Below are positions 1-6,365 of a stretch of DNA of 10,111 bases, one piece after another. Source of the stretch: JBHIBA01 sp046758845 (GTDB lineage Bacteria; UBA8248; JACPRG01; G963555815); the NCBI GenBank assembly GCA_046758845.1, contig JBHIBA010000160.1:1-10111 (forward strand). The letters are read 5' to 3'. The notes under the pieces were generated by a model, which searched no databases, had not been told where the DNA came from, and was given only the letters and a program-made list of their open reading frames with translations. The translations under genes were made by a program, and so were the position numbers. Every line of letters starts with the position of its first letter. Position 1 is the stretch's first letter.

Positions 1-52
1 AGCCTACACCCGGGCCGCTATTTAATCAAGCTATTCCTGGGACAAGACACTA

Positions 53-138
53 GGGACACCATACTTAATTCTTGCAGGAGACTCTTGGCAGATTCAGGGC
101 GAAAATGGGGGTGCAAGCAGAAATAAGTATGGTGTCCC
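53..138. repeat. Inverted-repeat element, REP/MITE-like
   Basis: GGGACACCATACTTAATT at 53-70 is repeated in inverted orientation at 121-138 with one mismatch (17 of 18). The stem continues inward: CTTGCA at 71-76 can pair with TGCAAG at 112-117, with three unpaired bases on the right side. The result is a long hairpin of about 24 bp with a loop of about 35 bases. From memory, this arm sequence resembles short palindromes scattered in many bacterial genomes near REP-associated (IS200-like) tyrosine transposases. No transposase is present in the window, so this would be a non-autonomous copy or a remnant. It could equally act as an RNA hairpin at the end of an upstream transcript, but no T-run follows it. 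The repeat itself is certain; the family is inferred. Confidence 0.7.
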
Positions 139-455
139 CCAGATTGGAGACCTCTTCCATCGCCGCTTCCAACTTGGCCGGCCTCATTTTCGTCCCCGCT
201 AATGCTTTCGGGAATCGCGGACCCTCCCGGACCCGCGTCCAGATTCTCTCAACCGGCATGAACAGGGCCTTGACGCTTCAGCCGCCGATGTGATTGCATC
301 CCCCACGGCGGTGTCTCCCTGCCCCTGGAACTCACAGCGCTCGGTTCAGCCCCGCAAGGATGCATCGCCTTCCCCTTTTGCACCTCCAAGGCCACCCCGG
401 AGGCCGGGCGGGGTCCCCTTTGGGAAGGGTGGACGGGTACGCAGGCTTTCAGCCG
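139..455. other. Non-coding stretch before the first gene
   Basis: I find no gene here that I would defend. The reading frame of the downstream membrane protein stays open back to an ATG at 294. Its first 54 codons there give a proline-, arginine- and histidine-rich sequence with no resemblance to a membrane-protein N-terminus, so I treat this stretch as leader. GC-rich partly self-complementary tracts (for example CCACCC at 392-397 and GGGTGG at 427-432) could fold. No convincing sigma-70 promoter was found. Confidence 0.5.
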
Positions 456-2126
456 ATGAAGAACTCCTTCGCCAATCGGGTCCAGGACGCAAATCGAAGT
501 CGTCTGCGGTCCCTCGCAGGGGCGGCCTTGGCGGGGCTTGTCCTCGGGGCCGGCCTGGAGTGGATTGACCGGGGCTCGCTGCCTTGGATCGTGGGGCGCG
601 AGGTCCGGGTGGCCGCCGCCGTTTTGTCCGGCTGGGCCCTGATATCTCCGGGCGCCTTCCGGCGTTTCGTCTTGGAGCCGCTCATCGGCCGCCGCCTCAC
701 CGGGGACCCTCCCTCCCCTTCCGCCCAGCCGTATTGGGTTCCCCTCCTGATGGCAGTGTGCGGAGGGGTTCTCTGGTGGTTTCTCCCAGGGACGTTCTTT
801 TTAGTCTCGGTCTTCTTCTTGCTTTGCGGGCGGTTTCTCCGGGATTGGCCGCAAGATGAACGACTCAGAGTTCAGCGGTTGCTTTTCGCCTCCTTGGCCG
901 TCCGTCTCATCGTCATCTTCGGTTACTACCCTTTGGCTTCCGCCATGGCGTGGACAACCGCCTGGGTGAGCCTGGACGTCCCCTCGTTTCACGTTCCGGT
1001 TCTTCTGGGAGACGGAGCGGACGCAATCACCCTGAGCTGGGCAAAGGCCCGCCTCTGGCGGGGCGTTTGGGTATCCCCCTCGGACCTCAGAGAAATCCTC
1101 AATCCTGAGCGCTCCTTCCTCGCTCTTCATGGGGACGTCCGCCATCTGCTCCCGCAGACCCTCTTGTTTTACGTCTTCGGGGTTGAGCCCATCTCCGCCA
1201 GGGTGCTGAGCGCGCTCACGGGCGTTCTGACGGGCCTTTTCATCTACGCCGCCATGCGGAATCGGTTCGGACCTCACGCCGCATGGTGGTCTGCCGTCCT
1301 CGTCAGCTTTTGGCCGACCCTTTTTCTCTGGTCTCTGGACGCGCTGAAAGAACCCTATTTTCTGGTGGCCGTGGCAGCGTCGGCCTTTTTTGTGTCGCGG
1401 TTCTCCGAACGTCGTCAGCGGACGTGGTTGGCTTTGGCGCTTGGGCTGATGGCGGTGGGCCTGAGCATCCGCACCCGGTGGCTTTCCCCTCTCCTGGCCA
1501 CGACAGGGCTCTGTCTGGGAGGGTTTGTCATACAGCGGTATCTGCATCGGCTGAACTGGTCGAAGCGGGTGGGGCTTGGCCTTTTGTCTGTTGCCGTCGT
1601 CGTCGTCTTCCTGATGGGGTGGGAGAGGGGCCGGCGCCTTTTCGTCTTTTACGCTCACGGCAGCTACACCGCGCAGAGGAATTTCGCCAGCGCGAAAACC
1701 GGCTATCGGGTCTGGCCTGCGGAATATTACACGCAACCGGAAAGCAGGATGTCGGCCTTCTACCGCTGGAGAGACATGCCCTTGGCCTGGTTGAAAAACC
1801 TCGGTCACGTCCTGTTTGAACCCCTGCCTCGGCGGCGTTGGGGAGCGAAGGGTTGGGCGTTCATGGTCCTGACCCTACCCTGGTGGGGGGCGCTTGCGCT
1901 GGCGACGTGCGGCGCCTGGAAGGTCGCCGTCGAAAGGGACGGCGTGGGTTGGGTTTGGCTCGCCTACATCGGGCTCACCTTCGGCTTCTTAGCGATGTTC
2001 AGCGGGAATGTGGGAACCTTGATACGACACCGGGACACGGCCAGCCCTATCCTTCTCATGCTCGCCGGTTTGGGCATCTCCTCCCTGTTGAAGGCCGCAC
2101 ATGCGCGAAATCCAACCAGTGATTGA
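456..2126 (+). CDS. Polytopic membrane protein, GT-C glycosyltransferase-like (EPS type)
   Basis: The product is about 556 residues, with roughly ten hydrophobic segments interrupted by short charged loops. Such proteins in polysaccharide loci use lipid-linked sugars at the outer face of the inner membrane. Seen in the sequence: hydrophobic spans near 17-34, 52-66, 95-127, 140-160, 248-266, 274-292, 299-314, 324-338, 372-388, 468-486, 498-516 and 530-546. An acidic loop GDGADAITLSWAKA (185-198) sits where GT-C enzymes carry their acidic catalytic loop. There is also a WSLDALKEP motif (292-300), and near the C-terminus SGNVGTLIRHR (516-526), which I associate with EPS membrane proteins. ATG 456 is preferred over in-frame ATG 294 and 360 because the extension looks non-coding. 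GTG 429 is also possible, and no strong Shine-Dalgarno decides it. A polymerase-like role is an alternative to transferase. The gene converges on the next one. Confidence 0.75.
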   Translation: MKNSFANRVQDANRSRLRSLAGAALAGLVLGAGLEWIDRGSLPWIVGREVRVAAAVLSGWALISPGAFRRFVLEPLIGRRLTGDPPSPSAQPYWVPLLMAVCGGVLWWFLPGTFFLVSVFFLLCGRFLRDWPQDERLRVQRLLFASLAVRLIVIFGYYPLASAMAWTTAWVSLDVPSFHVPVLLGDGADAITLSWAKARLWRGVWVSPSDLREILNPERSFLALHGDVRHLLPQTLLFYVFGVEPISARVLSALTGVLTGLFIYAAMRNRFGPHAAWWSAVLVSFWPTLFLWSLDALKEPYFLVAVAASAFFVSRFSERRQRTWLALALGLMAVGLSIRTRWLSPLLATTGLCLGGFVIQRYLHRLNWSKRVGLGLLSVAVVVVFLMGWERGRRLFVFYAHGSYTAQRNFASAKTGYRVWPAEYYTQPESRMSAFYRWRDMPLAWLKNLGHVLFEPLPRRRWGAKGWAFMVLTLPWWGALALATCGAWKVAVERDGVGWVWLAYIGLTFGFLAMFSGNVGTLIRHRDTASPILLMLAGLGISSLLKAAHARNPTSD

Positions 2127-2213
2127 GGCCCGAAGCCCGCAATGACGGGACTGTATCCCTGGTCGTGCGAGACTGAGAGGGAAAAGGTGCGCAGAGGTTC
2201 CGGATCTTTTCCT

Positions 2214-2240
2214 ACCCCGCCGGGGATAGCTCGCCGGGGT
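2214..2240. terminator. Weak hairpin between convergent genes
   Basis: ACCCCG (2214-2219) can pair with CGGGGT (2235-2240), extended by CG/CG after one mismatch, leaving a loop of about nine bases. It lies in the 138-bp gap between two convergent genes, where a bidirectional terminator would be expected. Neither strand has a T-run after the stem, so it is not a classical intrinsic terminator. The rest of 2127-2264 shows nothing recognisable. Confidence 0.25.
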
Positions 2241-2264
2241 GGAGGGTCTCCCAGCCGTCCTTTC

Positions 2265-4403
2265 CTATGAGCCGGCCTTACTCTTGCCGCTTTTGCCTCT
2301 TCGCCTCCAGAGGCGATGCACGGCGAGCAGGGTCAGGGCGCAGTACACGAGGAGGAACGGCCTTCCCGCCAGAGAATATCTGGCCTCCGGATGAAACGGG
2401 GCATGAATGAGGGAAATGTAAACCACCGGCGCGGCCAGATACCAGTGCGTGCGCCAAGTCCGCCGCTCGATGACGTATCCCGCCAGGGCCGCCGCCAAAA
2501 GGCCGAGCGTGAACGCCGTGAGAGCCGGAAAGACCCAGCCGCCCCCCGCCACCACGTAAGTCTGGCCTACTTCTTGCGACCTGCCGACGATCACCCAAAT
2601 CCTTGGGATTCGCAGGAGGCTTCCCCCCAGATAGGACATGGGCCATCTGCGGAGGTTCTCCCAGAAGAAGAAGCGGTGATCCTGGTAGCGGCGAAGTTCC
2701 CCGGTGACCGGCTCAATCCCCCCGCTCCAATAACAAGGCACCTTCGACAACGCGGCTGTCCTGGGCACGAAGGGTTCCTCCCCGTGCGGACCTCCCGGCC
2801 GACGCTTCCACAACTTGATGCAATTCACCAACCGCTGCCCCGTCCGTCCTTCCGCCAGCGGCACGGAGGACCCCCCTTTCCGCCGCTTCGCTCTCATCAG
2901 GAGCGTCCGGGCCGGCGGACTCAGGGGCTTCCAGAGCAAATCACGATAGACCGAGTCCCCGGCTCCCAGGCGGGGGAGGTCCAGGCGGCTTCCGTCGCGG
3001 AAGAGAATCGAGAGCGCGATCCCCCCGTCCCGGCTCAAGCGGAAGGAACTGTGGGATTTCCCTCCCATCAGCTCTGCAAGGGCCTCGTGTATATCGTTCC
3101 GGCTCAGTAGACCGTCCCCATCCGCGTCCAGCTTTCTTGCGGCCGCTCCGCCGGCCTCCGCCCGAGCGTTCAGCGCCTCCGCCAACCGTGAAATGAAGTT
3201 GAGGTCGAGCACCTCCTCTCCGAGGTCTTCGAGAACGTTCCGGACAACCCGGTAGTAGGTGTCGGGGTACGGATCCTCGTCTTTCAGCCCGGTCGGAAGG
3301 TTGATCCTCTGACTCGGCCTGCGGGGGTCCCTCGCCGTGAGGAAATACCGAACGCGGGTTCCCCAGGGCTGGGGGGGGATCTCCGCCCGGAATCTGTCCG
3401 GCCCGACGCCTCTCATCGTGACCCTCCGGAACCGCCCCTCCCCGTTGATCCGGTAGTGCAGATAGAGTGGGACCAGCTTTTCCGGGAGATGGACCCTCGC
3501 CTCGACGGGATAGGGTTTGTCCCTCCGGTCAAAGATGAACTTCCTGCGCTGAACCCCAAGCTCGCGCTGGGGGTGGTAGAGGGGGTGAGTCCAGTACCGG
3601 TCGGTGTAAGGTCCGTAGTTGAGCGTGGCCAGCCAGAGCTGGAGCGGCGTCTCGATACTCAGCGGAATGAATTCCCCCGAAACCCGGTAGTTCCGGATCG
3701 TCCAGGGCGCCAGGACCGCCGTGAACGTCAGATGGGCGATGAAAAAGGGTTTTACCAATCCGCGAAGTCGCCCCCCGGCGGCCCAAGCACCCAGAAACAT
3801 AAATGGAGAGAGCAGCGCCATGGCCGGCCGGAGAAGGGTCCCGAAGCCGAACACGATCCCCAGAAGCCCGGCCCGCACGGCCGTGGGGCGGTCGGTCGTC
3901 CACAGAAACGTCCAGACCGATAAGACTGTAACGAATACCGATACCATGTCGGCCAGGATCGCAGGGACGTAGACAGCGGTCAGCGGATACAGGGCGACCA
4001 ACAGGGCCGCCAGGAATGCGGCCTTTCCGGAAAAAGCCCGCCGGACCAGGAAGAAGAGGAGGAGGGGCACGGCTGCATGCAGGAAAGCCTGGACCACTTG
4101 AACAGGCAGGGGGGATGGACCGAAGAGCCAGTAGAGGGGGACCAGGAAGATGACATAGCCCGGCGTCCGGAAAAGGTCGGGGAAAGAAAAAGGACGGGAC
4201 TCGATAGAGAATCCGTCTCCCCGGAGCCAGTTGCGGGCGAGTCGGTCGTAAGCCTCGAAGGAGGGTTCAATGGGGAGCGGTTGCCAGAGGATAAAGAGAC
4301 CGCTCATCGCCAGTCCGAGCAGGAACGGAATCCAGAGTTCCCTCGTGGCGTATCGCCGGGTCGCGCCCTTTTCGACGACAGGCGAGCCTTGGCTCCTGTT
4401 CAT
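2265..4403 (-). CDS. GT39-like membrane glycosyltransferase with EF-hand-containing insertion
   Basis: The product is 712 residues, of the GT-C (PMT/ArnT-like, GT39) group: integral membrane transferases that use polyprenyl-phosphate-linked sugars on the periplasmic side. Family features seen: a first span (24-41); an acidic loop FEAYDRLARNWLRGDGFS (49-66); FRTPGYVIFLVPLYWLFG (78-95); spans to about 235 with the motif TLLRPAMALL (189-198); then APWTIRNYRVSGEFIPLS (232-249). C-terminal spans follow at about 620-645, 653-668 and 680-697. Relatives normally go quickly from the RNY...PLS motif to the last helices. Here about 310 residues intervene (about 266-575), described separately. The start is ATG 4403, with GTCTGGG just upstream as a weak ribosome site. 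It lies 21 bp after the transglutaminase-fold gene, so the two are probably co-transcribed. Acceptor and donor sugars cannot be read from the sequence. Confidence 0.85.
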   Translation of the reverse strand: MNRSQGSPVVEKGATRRYATRELWIPFLLGLAMSGLFILWQPLPIEPSFEAYDRLARNWLRGDGFSIESRPFSFPDLFRTPGYVIFLVPLYWLFGPSPLPVQVVQAFLHAAVPLLLFFLVRRAFSGKAAFLAALLVALYPLTAVYVPAILADMVSVFVTVLSVWTFLWTTDRPTAVRAGLLGIVFGFGTLLRPAMALLSPFMFLGAWAAGGRLRGLVKPFFIAHLTFTAVLAPWTIRNYRVSGEFIPLSIETPLQLWLATLNYGPYTDRYWTHPLYHPQRELGVQRRKFIFDRRDKPYPVEARVHLPEKLVPLYLHYRINGEGRFRRVTMRGVGPDRFRAEIPPQPWGTRVRYFLTARDPRRPSQRINLPTGLKDEDPYPDTYYRVVRNVLEDLGEEVLDLNFISRLAEALNARAEAGGAAARKLDADGDGLLSRNDIHEALAELMGGKSHSSFRLSRDGGIALSILFRDGSRLDLPRLGAGDSVYRDLLWKPLSPPARTLLMRAKRRKGGSSVPLAEGRTGQRLVNCIKLWKRRPGGPHGEEPFVPRTAALSKVPCYWSGGIEPVTGELRRYQDHRFFFWENLRRWPMSYLGGSLLRIPRIWVIVGRSQEVGQTYVVAGGGWVFPALTAFTLGLLAAALAGYVIERRTWRTHWYLAAPVVYISLIHAPFHPEARYSLAGRPFLLVYCALTLLAVHRLWRRRGKSGKSKAGS
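2679..3608 (-). other. Insertion domain: beta-sandwich-like segment plus EF-hand loop
   Basis: This is a subfeature of the glycosyltransferase, residues about 266-575. Residues about 298-370 alternate in a beta pattern (VEARVHLPE, LYLHYRING, RFRAEIPPQPWGTRVRYFLT), resembling Ig/Fn3-like modules that end in a Y-F/Y-x-x-A-x-D strand. Residues 426-437 (DNA 3093-3128) read DADGDGLLSRND. This is an EF-hand loop with Asp at positions 1, 3 and 5, Gly at 6, Ser at 9 and Asp rather than the commoner Glu at 12. It is flanked by helix-like LNFISRLAEALNARAE before and IHEALAELM after. Only one clear loop is visible, so it may pair with another protein or act alone as dockerin loops do. The remainder (about 455-575) is soluble, basic and unrecognised. 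The EF-hand loop is clear from sequence; the beta-sandwich assignment is inferred. Confidence 0.65.
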
Positions 4404-4423
4404 CCCAGACTTTCGACGACAGG
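4370..4423. repeat. 13-bp direct repeat around the glycosyltransferase start
   Basis: TTTCGACGACAGG occurs at 4370-4382 and again at 4411-4423, offset by 41 bp, on either side of the glycosyltransferase start codon (4401-4403). One copy lies inside its coding sequence (codons for SPVVEK). The other lies in the 21-bp gap after the upstream gene. It may be a small local duplication or may be chance. Confidence 0.55.
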
Positions 4424-4424
4424 A

Positions 4425-5222
4425 TCAGAAAAACAAGGGGGGCGGTTTGACCCAACCGAGGAGACGGCCCGCTTGATAAAGGATGCGGGGGAAAGGCCGC
4501 TGCAAGTCCGCCCGCAAGTATCTGGGAAATGGGGGGACGGGATGGATACCGGAGAAGTAGTCTGCATAGGGAATGCCCCGGATTTTCGGTTGATTCCTCG
4601 CTTTGGCCGCCAGTTCGGGATTCTTCCGGAGGTCGGCCAACCCAGCCATCCGCCCCCCTTCGAGAAAAAAGAGGTTATCCCGCGCGGGGTCGAACAGGTG
4701 GAAGACACCCGCAAGCTGAACGACCGCCAGGACGATGGCCTCCCCGGACTCGGGATGGCGAAGGAGATAGAGGGCAGCCGGAATCCCTGCGTATCCACAA
4801 AGGACGGAGAACAGGTCCGCCCGCTGCTCACCCGTCCCGTACCCCCGCGTCACGATGGACAAAGGGTGATCGTCCGTCACCGGCAGGCTCCGGACATTTT
4901 CCCCCGGGAGGATGTTCTTGACCACCCAGGTGTGCATCGCCAGCGCCTTCTCCACGGGGGTCTCTTTCGCCTCGGTGATCTCTCGGGCCAGGCGACGCAT
5001 GGCGAGATGACGGGAGAGGAAATGAGCGGCCTTCTCGGAGAGGGTGACCCTCCTTTCGGCCACGTCGTAGTTCACGCCCACCTGTGTGGTGAGCGGGATC
5101 CGGCCGACTCCCCACACCGCCCCCCCAAGGGCCAGGAGAACCAAAACGGCCGGAAACCAACGCCCCCGCCCTGCCGACAACCTCATGGGCCGCTTCGCAA
5201 GCCCCCGCGCCTCATGATCCAT
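4425..5222 (-). CDS. Transglutaminase-fold protein lacking the catalytic cysteine
   Basis: The product is about 265 residues. An N-terminal membrane anchor or uncleaved signal (WFPAVLVLLALGGAVWGVG, about 22-40) is followed by a transglutaminase-like core placed in the periplasm. Core motifs: MHTWVVKNIL (96-105), then RGYGTGEQRADLF (126-138), then GYAGIPAALYLL (143-154), then FHLFDP (174-179). In the family the GxGxC...A..F...GIPAR pattern carries the nucleophilic Cys two residues after the second Gly. Here that residue is Gly131 (GGT at 4830-4832). The His (175) and Asp (178) positions are retained. The protein is therefore probably not a classical thiol enzyme. ATG 5222 is chosen because a candidate promoter -10 at 5319-5324 excludes the GTG at 5330. 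ATG 5186 gives an equally good signal-like N-terminus. It is the first gene of a two-gene operon with the glycosyltransferase. Confidence 0.8.
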   Translation of the reverse strand: MDHEARGLAKRPMRLSAGRGRWFPAVLVLLALGGAVWGVGRIPLTTQVGVNYDVAERRVTLSEKAAHFLSRHLAMRRLAREITEAKETPVEKALAMHTWVVKNILPGENVRSLPVTDDHPLSIVTRGYGTGEQRADLFSVLCGYAGIPAALYLLRHPESGEAIVLAVVQLAGVFHLFDPARDNLFFLEGGRMAGLADLRKNPELAAKARNQPKIRGIPYADYFSGIHPVPPFPRYLRADLQRPFPRILYQAGRLLGWVKPPPLFF

Positions 5223-5224
5223 CC

Positions 5225-5237
5225 CCCGCTTCGCGGG
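5225..5237 (-). promoter_or_regulatory. Hairpin just before the transglutaminase-fold start
   Basis: In the - strand transcript, CCCGC-GAA-GCGGG forms a perfect 5-bp stem with a three-base loop ending two bases before ATG 5222. The related string GCGAAGCGG followed by ATGAGG recurs just before the alternative ATG at 5186. The stem may cover the ribosome site of the first ATG, which would favour either regulated initiation or use of the second ATG. No strong Shine-Dalgarno precedes either. Confidence 0.35.
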
Positions 5238-5318
5238 CCGAACTTCTTGAGAGAGAAACTCTCGAAAGGGCCTCTGGAAACCACAAGGGGCCCGCTCGTC
5301 CCGACTTGCAGGGGATGA

Positions 5319-5327
5319 ATGATAGCA
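5319..5327 (-). promoter_or_regulatory. Candidate extended -10 promoter for the leftward operon
   Basis: On the - strand the sequence reads TGCTATCAT: a TGn extension plus TATCAT, which matches five of six consensus -10 bases. No good -35 hexamer lies at the usual distance, as is common for extended -10 promoters. Transcription would begin near 5312 and leave a leader of about 90 bases before ATG 5222. Confidence 0.4.
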
Positions 5328-5479
5328 CACCCCCGCTTGTTGCAGGACAGGGGTGGGTCCCGTCCCCTCGCGCCTGCCGGGTCAGCATCCAAATGACGCG
5401 CCCCCCGCCTGAATCGCTCGCGCGCCGGCTTCCAACCCATTTCCCCAAATCTCATCTCCCTCATTTTTTGACTGGGGTG

Positions 5480-5509
5480 TTGACAAGGGGTTTTTCGGGC
5501 TGATATGTT
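5480..5509 (+). promoter_or_regulatory. Sigma-70-type promoter of the rightward operon
   Basis: TTGACA (5480-5485), a perfect -35 hexamer, is followed after 18 bases by TATGTT (5504-5509), a four-of-six -10 hexamer. Transcription would start near 5516, giving a leader of about 40 bases before the regulator gene at 5558. It is the best promoter match in the window and sits directly ahead of the first rightward gene. Confidence 0.65.
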
Positions 5510-5522
5510 CACAAATCGAACA
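5506..5522. promoter_or_regulatory. Operator candidate overlapping -10 and start site
   Basis: TGTTC (5506-5510) and GAACA (5518-5522) form a perfect 5-bp inverted repeat with a 7-base spacer. It overlaps the -10 element and the predicted start site. A dimeric winged-helix repressor bound here would block transcription. The next gene encodes such a protein, so autoregulation is a natural but unproven reading. Confidence 0.4.
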
Positions 5523-5557
5523 CAGGGCCGCAAGGGACTGCACGGGAGCCGGTTGCC

Positions 5558-6166
5558 ATGGACAACCCCGGTCAAATGGAATCTCAGGAGCTTCGTGACC
5601 TGCAGATCCTGACCGAGATCGAGCAAGGGGGTTCCATCACGCAGAGATCCCTCGCCACGAAGCTGGGGGTCGCGCTCGGCCTGACGAATTTGTATCTGAA
5701 ACGACTGGCGAAAAAGGGTCACATCAAAGTCACCACGCTACCCAGGAATCGCGTGAAATACCTCTTGACGCCCCGCGGAATCGCAGAGAAGACCCGGCTC
5801 ACTTACGAATATATGAGTTACTCCCTCCGCCAATACCTCCGAGCCCGGCAGATGCTCCAAAAAAGCTTGGGCTCTATGGTCAACGCCGGCCACAGGCGAA
5901 TCGCGTTCTACGGGACGGACGAGGCCGCAGAGGTCGCCTTCATCTGCCTGAAGGAAATTGGCCTGGAGCCCAGCGCCGTGTTTGACGATGAGGATGGCGG
6001 ACACTTCTTGGGAATGCCTGTCCGTCCGCTCAGGACCTTGGTTCAGGAGGAATTCGACCGGATTGTGGTCACTTCCCTGGGTGCGAAGAGGGTGACCCGG
6101 TCCAGGATGGACACCCTGACGGCGCGGGGTGTCCCGGAAGAAAAGGTCGTAAGCCTGCGGTTGTGA
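5558..6166 (+). CDS. Winged-helix (MarR/EPS-type) regulator with C-terminal Rossmann-like domain
   Basis: The product is 202 residues. Residues about 12-80 form a winged helix-turn-helix: helix LRDLQILTEIEQ, the HTH pair ITQRSLATKLGVALGLTNLY and LKRLAKKGHIKV, then a wing ending in RVKYLLTPRGIAEKTRLTYE. This resembles the MarR-like regulators annotated as EPS-associated. A helical linker (82-105) leads to a second domain (about 112-202). That domain has alternating strands and helices (RRIAFYGTDEAAEVAFICLK, PSAVFDDEDGG, FDRIVVTSLGA, VPEEKVVSL), like the nucleotide- or CoA-binding half of PglD-type proteins, and may sense a small metabolite. ATG 5558 is preceded by GGGAG at 5544-5548, a suitable ribosome site. 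As first gene of the rightward run, it probably controls that operon and perhaps the divergent pair. The ligand is unknown. Confidence 0.8.
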   Translation: MDNPGQMESQELRDLQILTEIEQGGSITQRSLATKLGVALGLTNLYLKRLAKKGHIKVTTLPRNRVKYLLTPRGIAEKTRLTYEYMSYSLRQYLRARQMLQKSLGSMVNAGHRRIAFYGTDEAAEVAFICLKEIGLEPSAVFDDEDGGHFLGMPVRPLRTLVQEEFDRIVVTSLGAKRVTRSRMDTLTARGVPEEKVVSLRL

Positions 6167-6365
6167 CTGAGGCGACCGCGGGGGACTCTCGGCAAGCTGC
6201 GTTGTAAGCGTCTCAACGGCCCGACAACTGGCTAATCTGCCTGCTTGAGAATGGGGCCGGTATCAAAACAGGGACCCGACCAGAGCCGACAGGTTTACAG
6301 GCGTGTCACTGTAACCGAGAGGGCGGAGCCGTGCCCGGGGAGGACAACTGGAGAGCGCGTCGAAC
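6167..6365 (+). promoter_or_regulatory. 199-bp leader before the NusG-like gene
   Basis: No gene is seen. Two hairpins can form. GGTTTACAG (6292-6300) pairs with CTGTAACC (6309-6316) with one bulged T and an 8-base loop. GGGC (6321-6324) pairs with GCCC (6333-6336). The 9-mer GACAACTGG occurs at 6223-6231 and again at 6343-6351, just before the start codon. There is no T-run terminator, no match to the ops/JUMPstart core, and no known riboswitch core that I recognise. It may modulate expression of the antiterminator gene. Confidence 0.35.

Noticed and set aside
65..293. Small open frames on both strands across the inverted repeat
   Set aside because: Each is under 75 codons, overlaps the palindrome, lacks motifs and has no clear ribosome site.
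270..298. TTGACG as a -35 for the first gene
   Set aside because: No acceptable -10 lies 16-18 bases downstream, so one hexamer alone is not enough.
294..455. N-terminal extension of the first membrane protein from ATG 294
   Set aside because: The extra residues are Pro/Arg/His-rich and unlike a membrane-protein N-terminus, and ATG 294 lacks a ribosome site. ATG 456 is preferred.
801..1808. Long open frame on the - strand opposite the first membrane protein
   Set aside because: The product is highly charged low-complexity sequence with no motifs; the + strand frame encodes a coherent polytopic membrane protein.
2316..3110. Open frame on the + strand opposite the glycosyltransferase
   Set aside because: Arg/Pro-rich with no motifs and antisense to the EF-hand region and terminal helices of a recognisable protein.
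4077..5318. Long open frame on the + strand opposite the transglutaminase-fold gene
   Set aside because: Its product is rich in Arg, Pro, Gly and Asp with no family motifs, while the opposite strand carries recognisable domains. It is a by-product of high GC.
6241..6345. Possible cyclic-di-GMP-I riboswitch in the NusG-like leader
   Set aside because: The GGTTTACAG/CTGTAACC hairpin is superficially similar, but the conserved core segments of that riboswitch are absent.
6167..6365. ops/JUMPstart element
   Set aside because: No match to the GGCGGTAGCGT core was found here or in the 5510-5557 leader.
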